64,000 bases of DNA from Sphingomonas sp. SORGH_AS_0950 (GCF_030818415.1 NZ_JAUTAE010000001.1:3250001-3314000), one strand, 5' to 3'; shown: positions 1 through 8,921, counted from the stretch's first letter. Program-made: numbers and translations. Notes: generated from the sequence alone by a model not told the origin.

Positions 1-2
1 GC

Positions 3-482
3 GACTGGGCGGTGTTGATGCTGCTCTATGGCGCGGGGCTGCGGATCGGGGAGGCGCTGTCGCTGCCGGCGGGCATCCTGCCGCTGGGCGAGACGATCCG
101 CGTCACCGGCAAGCGCAACAAGACGCGGATCGTGCCGCTGCTGCCCGAACTGCGCGCCGCGATCGAGGCCTATGCCGCGCAGATGCCCTTTGCGGTGGCG
201 GGCGACGAGCCGCTGTTCCGGGGTGCCAAGGGCGGGCCGCTGTCGCCCACGATCATCCGGCGCGCGGTCCAGGCGGCGCGGGAGCGGCTGGGGCTGGCAG
301 CGCGGACGACGCCGCATGCGCTGCGGCACAGTTTCGCCACCCATTTGCTGGGCCGGGGCGCCGATCTGCGCCAGCTTCAGGAACTGCTCGGCCATGCCAG
401 CCTGAGTTCGACGCAAATCTATACCGAGGTCGATGCCGCAAGGCTGCTCGACATCTATCGGACCGCGCATCCTCGCGCCTGA
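3..482 (+). CDS. xerC: Tyrosine recombinase XerC/XerD, C-terminal part
   Basis: Catalytic part of a Xer-type tyrosine recombinase, which resolves chromosome dimers at dif. The reading frame is open to the window edge, so the N-terminal SAM-like domain and true start lie outside. Catalytic residues visible in order are Arg in GLRIGEAL, His-x-x-Arg in HALRHSFATHLL, the second His in LGHASLSS and the Tyr nucleophile in TQIYTEVD. The chromosomal housekeeping context and the AHPRA end favour XerC over XerD or a phage integrase, but the missing half prevents certainty. A convergent DedA gene follows. Confidence 0.8.
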   Translation, partial: DWAVLMLLYGAGLRIGEALSLPAGILPLGETIRVTGKRNKTRIVPLLPELRAAIEAYAAQMPFAVAGDEPLFRGAKGGPLSPTIIRRAVQAARERLGLAARTTPHALRHSFATHLLGRGADLRQLQELLGHASLSSTQIYTEVDAARLLDIYRTAHPRA

Positions 483-494
483 GGCGCGGGCGGA

Positions 495-1100
495 TCATCG
501 CTCGCCGCGTGGCTTCCAGGTGAAGACCCGCCAGAGATAGCCGACCGCGATCGCCCCCGTCATCACGATGGCGGCGGGACCGACATAGCGGTCGATCGCC
601 TCGAAATTGGCGCCCAGCCAAAGCCCCGCATAGGCCAGGATGGCATTCCAGATCGTGCTGCCCGCAAAGGTCCAGATCAGGAACTTGGCCAGCGGCATTC
701 GCGTGATCCCGGCGGGAAGCGAGATCAGGGTGCGGAAGGCGGGCATGAAGCGGAACACGAACACCACCCAGCCGCCATGCCGGACGAAGAACTCGTGCAG
801 CCGCTCGACATCGCGCCATTCCATCGTCAGCCAGCGGCCATGGCGATCGATAAAGGGGCGGAACCGCTCATAGCCGATATGGCGGCCGACCGCGTACCAG
901 GCATAATTGCCCGCCGTGGTCCCCGCCGTGCCCCACAGGATCAGCGGAATCATCTCCATCTGCCCGCGCGCGACCGCCATGCCGCCCAGGCCCATGATGA
1001 CCTCGGACGGGATGGGGGGCAGGATATTTTCCAGCGCCATCAGCAGGAAGATGCCGAAATAGCCGCCCCAGGCGATCAGGTTGAGGATGAAATCGGTCAT
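495..1100 (-). CDS. DedA-family membrane protein
   Basis: Integral inner-membrane protein of the DedA/SNARE-associated (VTT) family, about 201 residues, linked in other bacteria to lipid-carrier flipping and membrane homeostasis. The start MTDFILNLIAWGGYFGIF is chosen because the frame extending further upstream has no family character. Typical features are the early ENILPPIPSEVIM segment with its acidic and Pro residues, and the FRFMPAFRTLISLPAG motif with re-entrant loop Arg and Gly. Several hydrophobic segments follow. It is transcribed away from lepB with about 110 nt between starts. The substrate cannot be predicted. Confidence 0.85.
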   Translation of the reverse strand: MTDFILNLIAWGGYFGIFLLMALENILPPIPSEVIMGLGGMAVARGQMEMIPLILWGTAGTTAGNYAWYAVGRHIGYERFRPFIDRHGRWLTMEWRDVERLHEFFVRHGGWVVFVFRFMPAFRTLISLPAGITRMPLAKFLIWTFAGSTIWNAILAYAGLWLGANFEAIDRYVGPAAIVMTGAIAVGYLWRVFTWKPRGER

Positions 1101-1213
1101 GCTTGATGGACTGTACCGCCGAACGCAGGGGCGGTTCCCGTATCGCCGAGGCGAACGCGGCGAAAGGGGGAAGCCGCTTGACGAGGCGAGCGGGTTGCGC
1201 GAACCCGACGACC

Positions 1214-2023
1214 ATGGCCGACACGTCCCCCTCATCGCCCAAATCGTCGGAAGCGAAGGATACGCTACGCTTCTTCCTGAAGCTGGCACTGTTCGTCTTC
1301 ATCCTGCGCAGCTTCATCGTCACGTCCTTCGTGATCCCGTCGGAATCGATGCTGCCACGGCTGTTGATCGGCGATTACCTGTTCGTGACGAAGTGGAATT
1401 ACGGCTATTCGCGCTGGTCCCTTCCGTTCGGCGTGCCGTTGCTGCCCGGCCGTATCCTGGGCCGCGATCCGGCGCGCGGCGATGTGGTGGTGTTCCGCTC
1501 GCCGGGGCCCGACGATCATGACGTCATCAAGCGGGTAATCGGCCTGCCCGGCGATACGATCCAGGTGACGAACGGGCAGGTGATCCTGAACGGCCGTCCT
1601 GTCCCCAAGCAGCGCGTCGCCGATTTCGTCCTGCCGCTGACCCCCAATTTCGGGCCGACCGAGTGCGGCGCGGCCTATCTCGACTCGGTCGGCGGCCGGT
1701 CGGTCTGCCGCTATCCCCGGTTCCGCGAGACGCTGCCGGGTGGCAAGAGCTACGACGTGATCGACCAGGGCAATTTCCCCGATCGCGACGATACCGGCGT
1801 CTATACCGTGCCCGCCGGGCGGGTCTTCCTGATGGGCGACAATCGCGACGATTCGGCCGACAGCCGCTTCGCGCCGCCGATGGGCATGGGGATGATCCCG
1901 ATGGACCGGCTGGAGGGGCGCGCCGCGGTGACCTTCTTCTCGACCGATGGTTCGGCCGAATGGATCAAGCCATGGACCTGGGTGACCGCCGCGCGCTGGA
2001 AGCGGATCGGAGAAGGGTTTTGA
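1214..2023 (+). CDS. lepB: Signal peptidase I
   Basis: Membrane-anchored serine protease that removes signal peptides from secreted proteins. The 269-residue form starting MADTSPSSPK has one N-terminal membrane segment (about residues 19-36). The catalytic Ser is about S45 in PSESMLP and the general-base Lys about K106 in VIKRVIGLPGD. The box GDNRDDSADSR lies near the C terminus. An earlier ATG at 1103 would add 37 residues without family character. The stop overlaps the rnc start in TTGA, so lepB and rnc are probably translationally coupled, with era downstream. Confidence 0.95.
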   Translation: MADTSPSSPKSSEAKDTLRFFLKLALFVFILRSFIVTSFVIPSESMLPRLLIGDYLFVTKWNYGYSRWSLPFGVPLLPGRILGRDPARGDVVVFRSPGPDDHDVIKRVIGLPGDTIQVTNGQVILNGRPVPKQRVADFVLPLTPNFGPTECGAAYLDSVGGRSVCRYPRFRETLPGGKSYDVIDQGNFPDRDDTGVYTVPAGRVFLMGDNRDDSADSRFAPPMGMGMIPMDRLEGRAAVTFFSTDGSAEWIKPWTWVTAARWKRIGEGF

Positions 2024-2685
2024 GCGCGGTGGATGACTGGCTGAAGGCGATCTTCGGCCGCGCGCCCGCCGACACCGCGCCGTTCCAGCGTGCGCTGACC
2101 CATGGCAGCCAGGCGGCCGAAAATTACGAGCGGCTGGAGTTTCTCGGCGACCGGGTGCTGGGGCTGGTCATGGCCGAATGGCTGTGGGAGCAATTCCCGA
2201 ACGAGCCCGAGGGGCAGCTGTCGCGGCGTCTCAATTCGCTGGTGACGGGTGCGGTCTGCGCCGATGTCGCGCGCGACCTGGGGGTGCGCGAGCATCTGCG
2301 GCTGGGCAAGCAGGCGCGCGATGACGGCGCGTCGGACAGCGACAATGTGCTGGGCGACGTGATGGAGGCGCTGATCGGTGCCTGGTATCGCGAGGCGGGG
2401 CTGGACGCGGCGCGCGGCTTCATCCGCAAGGCCTGGGGCGACCGCGTGCATGCGCAGGGCAAGGCGCCGCAGCATCCCAAGTCGGCGCTGCAGGAATGGG
2501 CCGCCGCGCATAATCGCAAGGCGCCCGAATATGTGGTGACGGATCGCTCGGGACCGCACCATGCGCCGCGCTTTACCGTGGCCGTGCGGATCGGTCGCAC
2601 GGCGGAGGCCAGCGCGAGCGGCGCGAACAAGCAGGAAGCGGAGACGGCCGCCGCCAAGGCGTTGCTGGCGAAGCTGAAGGCCTGA
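2020..2685 (+). CDS. rnc: Ribonuclease III
   Basis: Double-strand-specific endoribonuclease for rRNA and mRNA processing, about 221 residues. The N-terminal RNase III domain carries the signature ERLEFLGDRVL and the second metal-binding box DVMEALIGAWY. A double-stranded-RNA-binding domain (PKSALQEWAA to the C-terminal ANKQEAETAAAKALL) follows. The proposed start is TTG at 2020, overlapping the lepB stop by four bases; GTG at 2029 is an alternative that loses only three residues. The order lepB-rnc-era is conserved in many proteobacteria. Confidence 0.95.
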   Translation: MSAVDDWLKAIFGRAPADTAPFQRALTHGSQAAENYERLEFLGDRVLGLVMAEWLWEQFPNEPEGQLSRRLNSLVTGAVCADVARDLGVREHLRLGKQARDDGASDSDNVLGDVMEALIGAWYREAGLDAARGFIRKAWGDRVHAQGKAPQHPKSALQEWAAAHNRKAPEYVVTDRSGPHHAPRFTVAVRIGRTAEASASGANKQEAETAAAKALLAKLKA

Positions 2686-2707
2686 GCGGGGGGAAGGGCC
2701 GGGGCGT

Positions 2708-2797
2708 GGGCTTCGACTTCGCTCAGCCTGAACGGAGGTTGGGGAAGAAGGCCGTTTTGAACAACAGCCGTTCAGCCTGAGCGAAGTCGAAGGCCAA
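2708..2797. repeat. Dispersed inverted repeat, family A
   Basis: A copy of CTTCGACTTCGCTCAGCCTG is followed about 35 bases later by its inverted partner CAGCCTGAGCGAAGTCGAAG, forming a potential hairpin just after rnc. The same core recurs in several other gaps of this window (near 8.1, 17, 17.5, 22.5 and 30.2-30.7 kb). Confidence 0.8.
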
Positions 2798-2823
2798 GCC
2801 CCGACCCCGCCCAAGCACCGAAA

Positions 2824-3045
2824 TCAACGTCCCCTGGCGGCCGCCGCTTCCTTCCTGGCCTGAACCTTCGCGCGGTGGTGTCCGATCGCGCAACCCGCGA
2901 CCGCGCCCAGCACCGCATGGCCCTTGCCGACGAAATGCCCGGCGACGCCGCCGACCGCCGCGCCCTTGAGGCAGCCCTTGGCCGAGGCGGGGCCCGCCGC
3001 CGTCAGCAGGATCGCGGCCGACAGGGTGGTCATCAGGGTCTTCAT
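2824..3045 (-). CDS. Small secreted glycine-rich protein
   Basis: Uncharacterised protein of 73 residues. It has a clear signal peptide (MKTLMTTLSAAILLTAAGPASA, cleaved after ASA), then a Gly/Ala-rich stretch with small-residue spacing (GAAVGGVAGHFVGKGHAVLGAVAG) and a basic tail. The layout resembles small glycine-zipper envelope proteins. The start is ATG 3045 because AAGGA lies nine bases upstream; ATG 3054 would place that site directly against the start. It is transcribed divergently from era. No function can be assigned. Confidence 0.6.
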   Translation of the reverse strand: MKTLMTTLSAAILLTAAGPASAKGCLKGAAVGGVAGHFVGKGHAVLGAVAGCAIGHHRAKVQARKEAAAARGR

Positions 3046-3179
3046 GACATGCATTCCTTTGCGAAAACGGAGCGGGGATATGGCCGGTGACGAATGGCCG
3101 GGTACTGATCGCGATGTGACGATCCGTCCATGCGGGCTTTTCCTTGCAGGCAGGGCCGCTTCGCCTGTACCGCTGGGGC

Positions 3180-4076
3180 ATGACTGAACAACGTTGCGGC
3201 CTCGTGGCCGTCGTCGGCGCGCCCAATGCCGGAAAATCCACCCTCGTCAATGCGCTGGTCGGCCAGAAGGTCGCGATCGTCAGCCCCAAGGCGCAGACGA
3301 CTCGCGCCAAGCTGCTCGGCGTGGCGATCGAGGGGGATGCGCAGATCCTGCTGGTCGACACCCCCGGCATCTTCGAGCCCAAGCGCCGCCTGGACCGCGC
3401 GATGGTCGCCGCCGCCTGGGAAGGTGCGGAGGGGGCCGACATCCTGGCGCTGGTCGTCGACGGCAAGGGCGGGATCGGGCCGAAGGTGACCGCCATCGCG
3501 GAGTCGATCGCGCACCGGCCCGAGCCCAAGCACCTGATCCTCAACAAGGTCGACATCGCCGACAAGGCGCGGTTGCTGGGCCATGCCGAAAAGCTGAACG
3601 CGGTGGTGGCGTTCGACGAGATCTGGTTCGTCTCGGCGCAGACCGGCGACGGCCTGCCCGAGCTGAAGGCGCATCTGGCCAAGCTGATGCCCGAGGGGCC
3701 CTGGCATTATCCGGAGGACCAGGTCTCCGACGCGACCGAGCGCGCGCTGGCCGCCGAGGTGACGCGCGAGCAGATCTATCTCCAGCTCCATGCCGAACTG
3801 CCCTATGCCAGCGCGGTCGAGACCGAGGCCTATAAGGAGCGCGAGGACGGATCGGTCGAGATCCACCAGCAGATCCTGGTCGAACGCCCGACCCAGCGCG
3901 CGATCGTGCTGGGCAAGAACGGCGTGCGGATCAAGGAGATCGGCGCCAAGGCCCGCGAGGAACTGTCGCGCATCCTGGGGCACAAGGTGCATCTGTATCT
4001 GCACGTGAAGGTGAAGCCGGGCTGGGACGAGGATCGCTCGGTCTATAAGGATATCGGGTTGGATTGGGTGGATTGA
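3180..4076 (+). CDS. era: GTPase Era
   Basis: Ras-like GTPase that binds 16S rRNA and helps 30S subunit maturation, 298 residues. G1 is GAPNAGKST (residues 13-21), G3 is DTPG in LLVDTPGIFE, G4 is NKVD and G5 lies near FVSAQTGDG. A C-terminal KH domain carries the GKNGVRIKEIG loop. The start MTEQRCGL is chosen over the ATG 12 codons upstream because family members begin close to the G1 loop. About 500 bases separate it from rnc, so it may have its own promoter. Confidence 0.95.
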   Translation: MTEQRCGLVAVVGAPNAGKSTLVNALVGQKVAIVSPKAQTTRAKLLGVAIEGDAQILLVDTPGIFEPKRRLDRAMVAAAWEGAEGADILALVVDGKGGIGPKVTAIAESIAHRPEPKHLILNKVDIADKARLLGHAEKLNAVVAFDEIWFVSAQTGDGLPELKAHLAKLMPEGPWHYPEDQVSDATERALAAEVTREQIYLQLHAELPYASAVETEAYKEREDGSVEIHQQILVERPTQRAIVLGKNGVRIKEIGAKAREELSRILGHKVHLYLHVKVKPGWDEDRSVYKDIGLDWVD

Positions 4077-4090
4077 TTATTTGGGGTGGG

Positions 4091-4258
4091 GGCTCGGTGA
4101 GACACCTTGCCCTCCCCCATCCCCTCCCGCTTGCGGGAGGGGCGTGCCTAGCCGCACGGATTTGCGCTTCAAAAAGCGACGCGCTCGTTACTTCTGCAGA
4201 CCACTCGCCAAGCAACGCACCCCTCCCGCAAGCGGGAGGGGATGGGGGAGGGCCGGGG
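4091..4258. repeat. Dispersed palindromic repeat pair, family B
   Basis: Two arms face each other across about 70 bases. The first contains CCCTCCCGCTTGCGGGAGGG and the second CCCTCCCGCAAGCGGGAGGG, each itself a perfect hairpin. They are flanked by the mirrored strings CCCTCCCCCATC and GATGGGGGAGGG. It fills the gap between the convergent genes era and queG. An end sequence GGCTCGGTGAGACACC is shared, inverted, with the copy near 61.9 kb. No gene is seen inside. Confidence 0.8.
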
Positions 4259-4259
4259 G

Positions 4260-5309
4260 CTAGGCACCAACCTCACCCAACCGCCCCAAGGCCCATTCTG
4301 CGGCTTCGACGACAACCGGATCGGCATCCCCCAACAACCCCCGCAACACCGGCATCAGCTCCGCCGCCCCGCTATTCCCCGCCGCAATCGCAGCATTGCG
4401 CACCATCCGGTTCCGCCCGATCCGCTTGATCGGCGACCCGGCGAAAACCTGCCGGAAACCCGCGTCGTCGAGCGACAGCAAATCCCCCAACTCCGGCGCG
4501 GTCAGTTCGGCACGCGGATGGAACGCCATGTTCGCCTGCGCGGCCGCCGCGAACTTGTTCCACGGGCACACCGCCAGGCAATCGTCGCAGCCATAGATGC
4601 GGTTGCCCATCGCCGCTCGGAATTCCTCCGGGATCGGCCCCGCATGTTCGATCGTGAGATACGAAATGCACCGCCGCGCATCGAGCTGATAGGGCGCGGG
4701 AAAGGCGTCGGTCGGGCACGCCCGCTGGCACGCGTCGCACCGGCCGCAGGTGTCGCGCGCCACCGCGTCGGGCTCCAGTTCCAGCGTGGTGTAGATCGCC
4801 CCCAGGAACAGCCAGCTGCCATGCTCGCGACTGACGAGGTTGGTATGCTTGCCTTGCCAGCCCAGCCCGGCCGCCTCGGCCAGCGGCTTTTCCATGACCG
4901 GCGCGGTGTCGACAAAGACCTTGAGGTCGCAAGCCCCCTCCTGCGCCAGCCAGCGGCCCAACGCCTTCAGTTGCCGCTTCACCACGTCGTGATAATCGGC
5001 CCCCTGCGCATAGACCGAGATGCGCCCGATCCGCCCGTGATCGGCCAGCCGCATCGGGTCCTCGGCGGGGGCATAGCTGACGCCCAGCGAGATGATGCTC
5101 TTCACCTCGGGCCACAGGCTGGCGGGGCTCTGCCGCTGGTGCGCGCGGTCGGCCATCCAGATCATCGATCCGTGCCGCCCCTCGGCCAGCCATTGGTGCA
5201 GCCGCTCGACGGTCCTGGGCGCGGCGTCGGCATGGGTGATGCCGATCGCGGCAAAGCCCAGTTCGGCCGCCTTCGCCTTGATCCGGGTTTCCAGCTTGTC
5301 TTGCGCCAC
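4260..5309 (-). CDS. queG: Epoxyqueuosine reductase QueG
   Basis: Cobalamin- and iron-sulfur-dependent enzyme that reduces epoxyqueuosine to queuosine in tRNA, the last step of queuosine synthesis. It is 349 residues. Two 4Fe-4S cluster motifs are visible: CGRCDACQRACPTDAF and CDDCLAVCPWNKF. The N-terminal DUF1730-type domain includes VKSIISLGVSYAP, and a C-terminal HEAT-like segment (RNAAIAAGNSG, ALGRLG) closes the protein. It is divergent from the ABC transporter operon, with 40 bases between starts. Confidence 0.93.
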   Translation of the reverse strand: MAQDKLETRIKAKAAELGFAAIGITHADAAPRTVERLHQWLAEGRHGSMIWMADRAHQRQSPASLWPEVKSIISLGVSYAPAEDPMRLADHGRIGRISVYAQGADYHDVVKRQLKALGRWLAQEGACDLKVFVDTAPVMEKPLAEAAGLGWQGKHTNLVSREHGSWLFLGAIYTTLELEPDAVARDTCGRCDACQRACPTDAFPAPYQLDARRCISYLTIEHAGPIPEEFRAAMGNRIYGCDDCLAVCPWNKFAAAAQANMAFHPRAELTAPELGDLLSLDDAGFRQVFAGSPIKRIGRNRMVRNAAIAAGNSGAAELMPVLRGLLGDADPVVVEAAEWALGRLGEVGA

Positions 5310-5349
5310 ATCAGCCCGCTACCACAGGCATTCAGGGAGGAACAGTTGC

Positions 5350-6267
5350 GTGGATAATCAGTGGGCGGTCAGCGCCTCGGGCCTCGCCAAACGCTTCGGG
5401 GATCGCCGGGTGGTCGATGGGGTCGACATCGCGGTGCCGACCGGCGCGGTGTACGGCGTGCTGGGCCCCAACGGCGCCGGCAAGACGACCACGCTTCGGA
5501 TGCTGCTCGGCATCATCGAACCCGATGAGGGGCAGCGCACGCTGCTGGGCCATGCCCATCCGCGCGATGCCAGCGACATGGTCGGCTATCTTCCGGAGGA
5601 GCGCGGGCTGTACCCGGCGATGAAGGCGCGCGAGGCGATCGCCTTCATGGGCGCGCTGCGCGGGCTCGACTGGGCGACCGGGCGCGCCCGCGCGGTCGAA
5701 CTGCTGGAGCAGGCCGGGCTCGGCCACGCCGCCGACAACAAGATCCGCAAATTGTCCAAGGGCATGGCGCAGCTGGTCCAGCTGCTCGGCTCGGTCGTGC
5801 ACCGCCCGAAGCTGCTGGTGCTGGACGAGCCGTTCTCGGGCCTCGACCCGGTCAACCAGGAACGGCTGGAATCGCTGATCCTGGGTGAGCGCGACCGGGG
5901 AGCGACGATCCTGTTCTCCACCCATGTCATGGCGCATGCCGAGCGGCTGTGCGACCGGCTGGCGATCATCGCGGGCGGACAGCGGCGGTTTGAGGGGACG
6001 GTGGACGAGGCGCGCGGCACGCTGCGCTCCTGGGTCCGGTATCGTCCGCGCGATCCCGTGCAGGTCCTGCCGCCGCTCTTGCCCGCCGATGCGGTGCGCG
6101 ACGGCGAGGACTGGCGATTCCCGTTGCCCGATGAGGGGATCGAGCCGGTGCTCGGACGGCTGCTCGCGGCCGGGGCCGGGGTGCTGAACCTGTCGATCGA
6201 GCGCCCCAGCCTGCACGAAGCCTTTGTCCGCATCGTCGGTGCGCCCGCCGAGGAGATTGCGGCATGA
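5350..6267 (+). CDS. ABC transporter ATP-binding protein (NatA-type)
   Basis: ATPase subunit of an ABC-2 type exporter, 305 residues. Walker A is GPNGAGKTTT, the signature region is KLSKGMAQLVQLLGS and Walker B is LLVLDEPFSGLDPVN, with the switch His in FSTHVM. The C-terminal ~80 residues resemble the DUF4162 extension of NatA-like ATPases. The start is GTG 5350, with GGGAGG ending nine bases upstream. It overlaps the permease gene by ATGA. The substrate is unknown; NatAB homologues export Na+, and related pairs export drugs or lipids. Confidence 0.9.
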   Translation: MDNQWAVSASGLAKRFGDRRVVDGVDIAVPTGAVYGVLGPNGAGKTTTLRMLLGIIEPDEGQRTLLGHAHPRDASDMVGYLPEERGLYPAMKAREAIAFMGALRGLDWATGRARAVELLEQAGLGHAADNKIRKLSKGMAQLVQLLGSVVHRPKLLVLDEPFSGLDPVNQERLESLILGERDRGATILFSTHVMAHAERLCDRLAIIAGGQRRFEGTVDEARGTLRSWVRYRPRDPVQVLPPLLPADAVRDGEDWRFPLPDEGIEPVLGRLLAAGAGVLNLSIERPSLHEAFVRIVGAPAEEIAA

Positions 6268-7487
6268 ATTCCACCCGCCGCCTGATCCGCCAGACGATGA
6301 CGATCGCACGCCGCGATTTCATCGCGACCGTCTTCACGCCGATCTTCCTCCTGTTCCTGTTCGCGCCGCTCATCATGGTCGCGTTCAGCACCATCGGCGC
6401 GATGGGCGCGGCGCAGGCCGCCGATCACGGCGCCGACCATGTCCGCATCGTCGCGATCGTCCCCGACGCCCTGGCGGGCAGCTTCGTGGAGGCCGACCGG
6501 CGGTCGCGCGCGATCTTCCGCCGCGATGAGGAGCCGCCCGCGCTGGTCACCCTTGCCCCGGCACGCGATCCGGCGGCCCAGGCGCGCGCCGCGTTCGAAT
6601 CGCGGGATTATGACGCGACCGCGGTGCTCTATGGCCCGCTCGACCGGCCGACCCTGCTCTATGGCGCACGCGGCTCGCGCGCGGCGGATTATCTGGCCGT
6701 GCTGGCGGGCAGCGCGCTGGCGGCCGAGCGGCTGGGCGGAAAATTGCCGCGCGTCACGCCGACCAAGATCAGCTTTTCGCGCCAGCGCGCGACGCTGGGC
6801 GGGCAGAACCAGACCGCGTTCCTGGCGGTGTTCGGCGTGTTCTTCCTGACCCTGTTCCTGGCGGGGCAGGTCGTCGGCACCATGGCGGAGGAACGCTCGA
6901 ACAAGGTGATCGAGGTGCTGGCCGCCGCCGTGCCGCTGGAGGCGGTGTTCCTGGGCAAGCTGCTGGGCATGTTCGGGGTGGCGGTGCTGTTCGTCGGCTT
7001 CTGGGGCACGGTGCTGGGCCAGGTGACGAGCGTCCTTCCCCCGGCGTTCAGCGGGGTGGTCGGCGAATTGTCCCCGGCGGTCGGGCTGCCGATATTCGCG
7101 ATCCTGTTCGTCAGCTATTTCACCATGGCCTATCTGTTGCTGGGATCGGTATTCCTGACGATCGGCGCGCAGGCGACCACGATGCGCGAGATCCAGATGC
7201 TCTCGCTGCCCATCACGATCGTCCAGGTCGGCATGTTCACCCTGACGCTGAGCGGCCTGTCCAAGCCCGACAGCTGGCTGGCACGGGTGGCGGAGATATT
7301 CCCGCTATCCTCGCCCTTCGCGATGGCGGGCATGGCGGCGGCGAGCCCCTCGCTCTGGCCGCATGCGCTGGCGCTGGCGTGGCAGGCGCTGTGGGTGGCG
7401 ATCTTCGTGACGCTGGGGGCGCGGCTGTTCCGGCGCGGCGTGCTGCAATCGGGCAGCACGCGGCCCTTCTGGCGGCGCAAGGGCTGA
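6264..7487 (+). CDS. ABC-2 type transporter permease
   Basis: Membrane subunit partnered with the ATPase immediately upstream (four-base overlap). It is 407 residues. An N-terminal membrane segment (about residues 19-40) is followed by a large extracytoplasmic domain, then five or six membrane segments in the C-terminal half. The boundary motif GQVVGTMAEERSNKVIEVLAAAVPL is typical of ABC-2/NatB permeases (EExxxKxxE). Together the pair forms an exporter of undetermined substrate. Confidence 0.88.
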   Translation: MNSTRRLIRQTMTIARRDFIATVFTPIFLLFLFAPLIMVAFSTIGAMGAAQAADHGADHVRIVAIVPDALAGSFVEADRRSRAIFRRDEEPPALVTLAPARDPAAQARAAFESRDYDATAVLYGPLDRPTLLYGARGSRAADYLAVLAGSALAAERLGGKLPRVTPTKISFSRQRATLGGQNQTAFLAVFGVFFLTLFLAGQVVGTMAEERSNKVIEVLAAAVPLEAVFLGKLLGMFGVAVLFVGFWGTVLGQVTSVLPPAFSGVVGELSPAVGLPIFAILFVSYFTMAYLLLGSVFLTIGAQATTMREIQMLSLPITIVQVGMFTLTLSGLSKPDSWLARVAEIFPLSSPFAMAGMAAASPSLWPHALALAWQALWVAIFVTLGARLFRRGVLQSGSTRPFWRRKG

Positions 7488-7526
7488 CCCCCTGTCATCG
7501 GGCGGCGGCCTTCCTATCTTGGCGGC

Positions 7527-8021
7527 ATGAGCACGCAACCTGCCGATCGCCGCGCCTTTCTCTCGCTTGCCGGTCTGGGGCTGGCGGGGATGGGCCTTTC
7601 CGCCTGCGGCCGCGAGGCGGTGGCCGCCGAGCGCTATCCGGTGGCGATGAGCGAGGCGGCATGGCGGCAGAAGCTTGGCCCGGCGGCCTATGCGGTGTTG
7701 CGGAAGGAAGGGACCGAGCGGCCTTATAGCAGCCCGCTCAACGAGGAGCATCGCGCCGGTATCTTCGGGTGCAAGGGCTGTGGCCAGCCGCTCTTTTCGT
7801 CCAGGACGAAGTTCGACAGCGGCACCGGCTGGCCGAGCTTCTGGGCATCCCTGCCCCGCGCGGTCGGCACCACGTCCGACCGATCGCTGATGATGGAGCG
7901 GGTGGAGGTGCATTGCAGCCGCTGCGGCGGGCATCTCGGCCATGTCTTCGACGACGGGCCCAAGCCGACGGGCAAGCGTTATTGCATGAACGGCGTGGCG
8001 ATGACGTTTCGGGCGGGGTGA
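7527..8021 (+). CDS. msrB: Methionine-(R)-sulfoxide reductase MsrB, exported
   Basis: Reduces the R-form of methionine sulfoxide in oxidised proteins. It is 164 residues. Zinc-binding pairs are CKGC and CSRC, and the catalytic Cys (about C153) lies in KRYCMNGVAM. The GTGWPSFW segment is characteristic. The N terminus has a Tat-like RRAFLSLAG motif and a lipobox-like LSAC, which the cytosolic form lacks, so the protein is probably exported and perhaps lipid-anchored. That suggests repair of oxidised envelope proteins. No partner MsrA is nearby. Confidence 0.92.
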   Translation: MSTQPADRRAFLSLAGLGLAGMGLSACGREAVAAERYPVAMSEAAWRQKLGPAAYAVLRKEGTERPYSSPLNEEHRAGIFGCKGCGQPLFSSRTKFDSGTGWPSFWASLPRAVGTTSDRSLMMERVEVHCSRCGGHLGHVFDDGPKPTGKRYCMNGVAMTFRAG

Positions 8022-8033
8022 GGGGGAAACGGC

Positions 8034-8122
8034 CCTTCACGCTGAGCGCAATCGAAGCATAGGCTGCGCGCTGGGGGTGGGGTGTTCCCTTGGCCTTCGA
8101 CTTCGCTCAGGCTGAACGGGGG
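8034..8122. repeat. Dispersed repeat, family A (one arm degenerate)
   Basis: The arm CTTCGACTTCGCTCAGGCTG (about 8096-8115) is preceded at 8039-8056 by a decayed inverted arm resembling CGCTGAGCGCAATCGAAG. It lies between msrB and the convergent CHAP gene. The rest of the 230-base gap shows no gene. Confidence 0.65.
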
Positions 8123-8255
8123 TTTGGGAGAGGAATGGGGGCAGCTTCCGCCCCGTTCGACCTTATCTAGTCACGCTGTGCGACGTCGAAGCGTATGTCC
8201 CGCGTGATGCGCTGGGCTCTCCCGACCATCGTCGATGCGGGCCGGGCGGAAAATC

Positions 8256-8801
8256 TTACTGGGTCGGGGCCGCGAAGGTCAGGATGCCCGAGACGCGGCT
8301 GTCGGTGCGCGAGGCGATCTCGTTGGCGGGCATGGCGCTGCTCGGCGCATGGTCCGCATAGATGAAGCCCTTGGTCGGATAGGCCGACGTGCCCAGGTCG
8401 CCATTGGGGCCGTACCACACCTTGACCATCGACCAGTCATTGTCGGGCGAGACGTCGATCGCGCGGACGTCGCGCTCGATGCCGCCGCGGCGCGACCAGT
8501 TGGCATGGGTGAGCAGGACTTCGCGGTTGCTGACGACCCGGCTGACCATCGCGACATGGCCGACGCGCATCCGATGGGTCGCTTCGAAGGCGAGGACCGA
8601 TCCTTCCTTCGGGATGTGGCCGCGCTCGTAACGGCCCTCGGCCTGGCCCCACCAGGTGTTGGCGTTGCCGTGAAGATCGATGCCCGAAATCTCGCGGGCA
8701 TAGGGTGCGCACTGCCAGAACTGCGCCGCAGCAGGGGTGGCCATCATCAGGCCGCACGATGCCATCAGCGCGAATCGCACTGCAAATGCCTTGAACTTCA
8801 C
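8256..8801 (-). CDS. Secreted CHAP-domain amidase
   Basis: Predicted secreted peptidoglycan amidase or endopeptidase of the CHAP (NlpC/P60-like) fold, 181 residues. A signal peptide (about residues 1-26, ending ATPAAA) precedes the catalytic Cys (C31) in QFWQCAPYAREIS. The paired His lies in RVGHVAMVSRV, followed by LLTHANWS. Small single-domain CHAP proteins of this shape are common in sphingomonads. It could act in cell-wall turnover; the cleavage specificity cannot be read from sequence. Confidence 0.82.
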   Translation of the reverse strand: MKFKAFAVRFALMASCGLMMATPAAAQFWQCAPYAREISGIDLHGNANTWWGQAEGRYERGHIPKEGSVLAFEATHRMRVGHVAMVSRVVSNREVLLTHANWSRRGGIERDVRAIDVSPDNDWSMVKVWYGPNGDLGTSAYPTKGFIYADHAPSSAMPANEIASRTDSRVSGILTFAAPTQ

Positions 8802-8921
8802 ATGACCCCCCGGTCGGAATGTCGGTGTGAGTGTCGATTAACCGGGGCTAAACGGGTTGGAAAGCGCAGGCGCAACCATATCCGGTGAACGGTGTTGCGG
8901 CGGCGATGACTTGAAAATCCG

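Noticed and set aside
1..482. Phage integrase or integrative element boundary
   Set aside because: The recombinase has XerC-like ends and lies in a conserved housekeeping region; no tRNA attachment site or phage gene is nearby.
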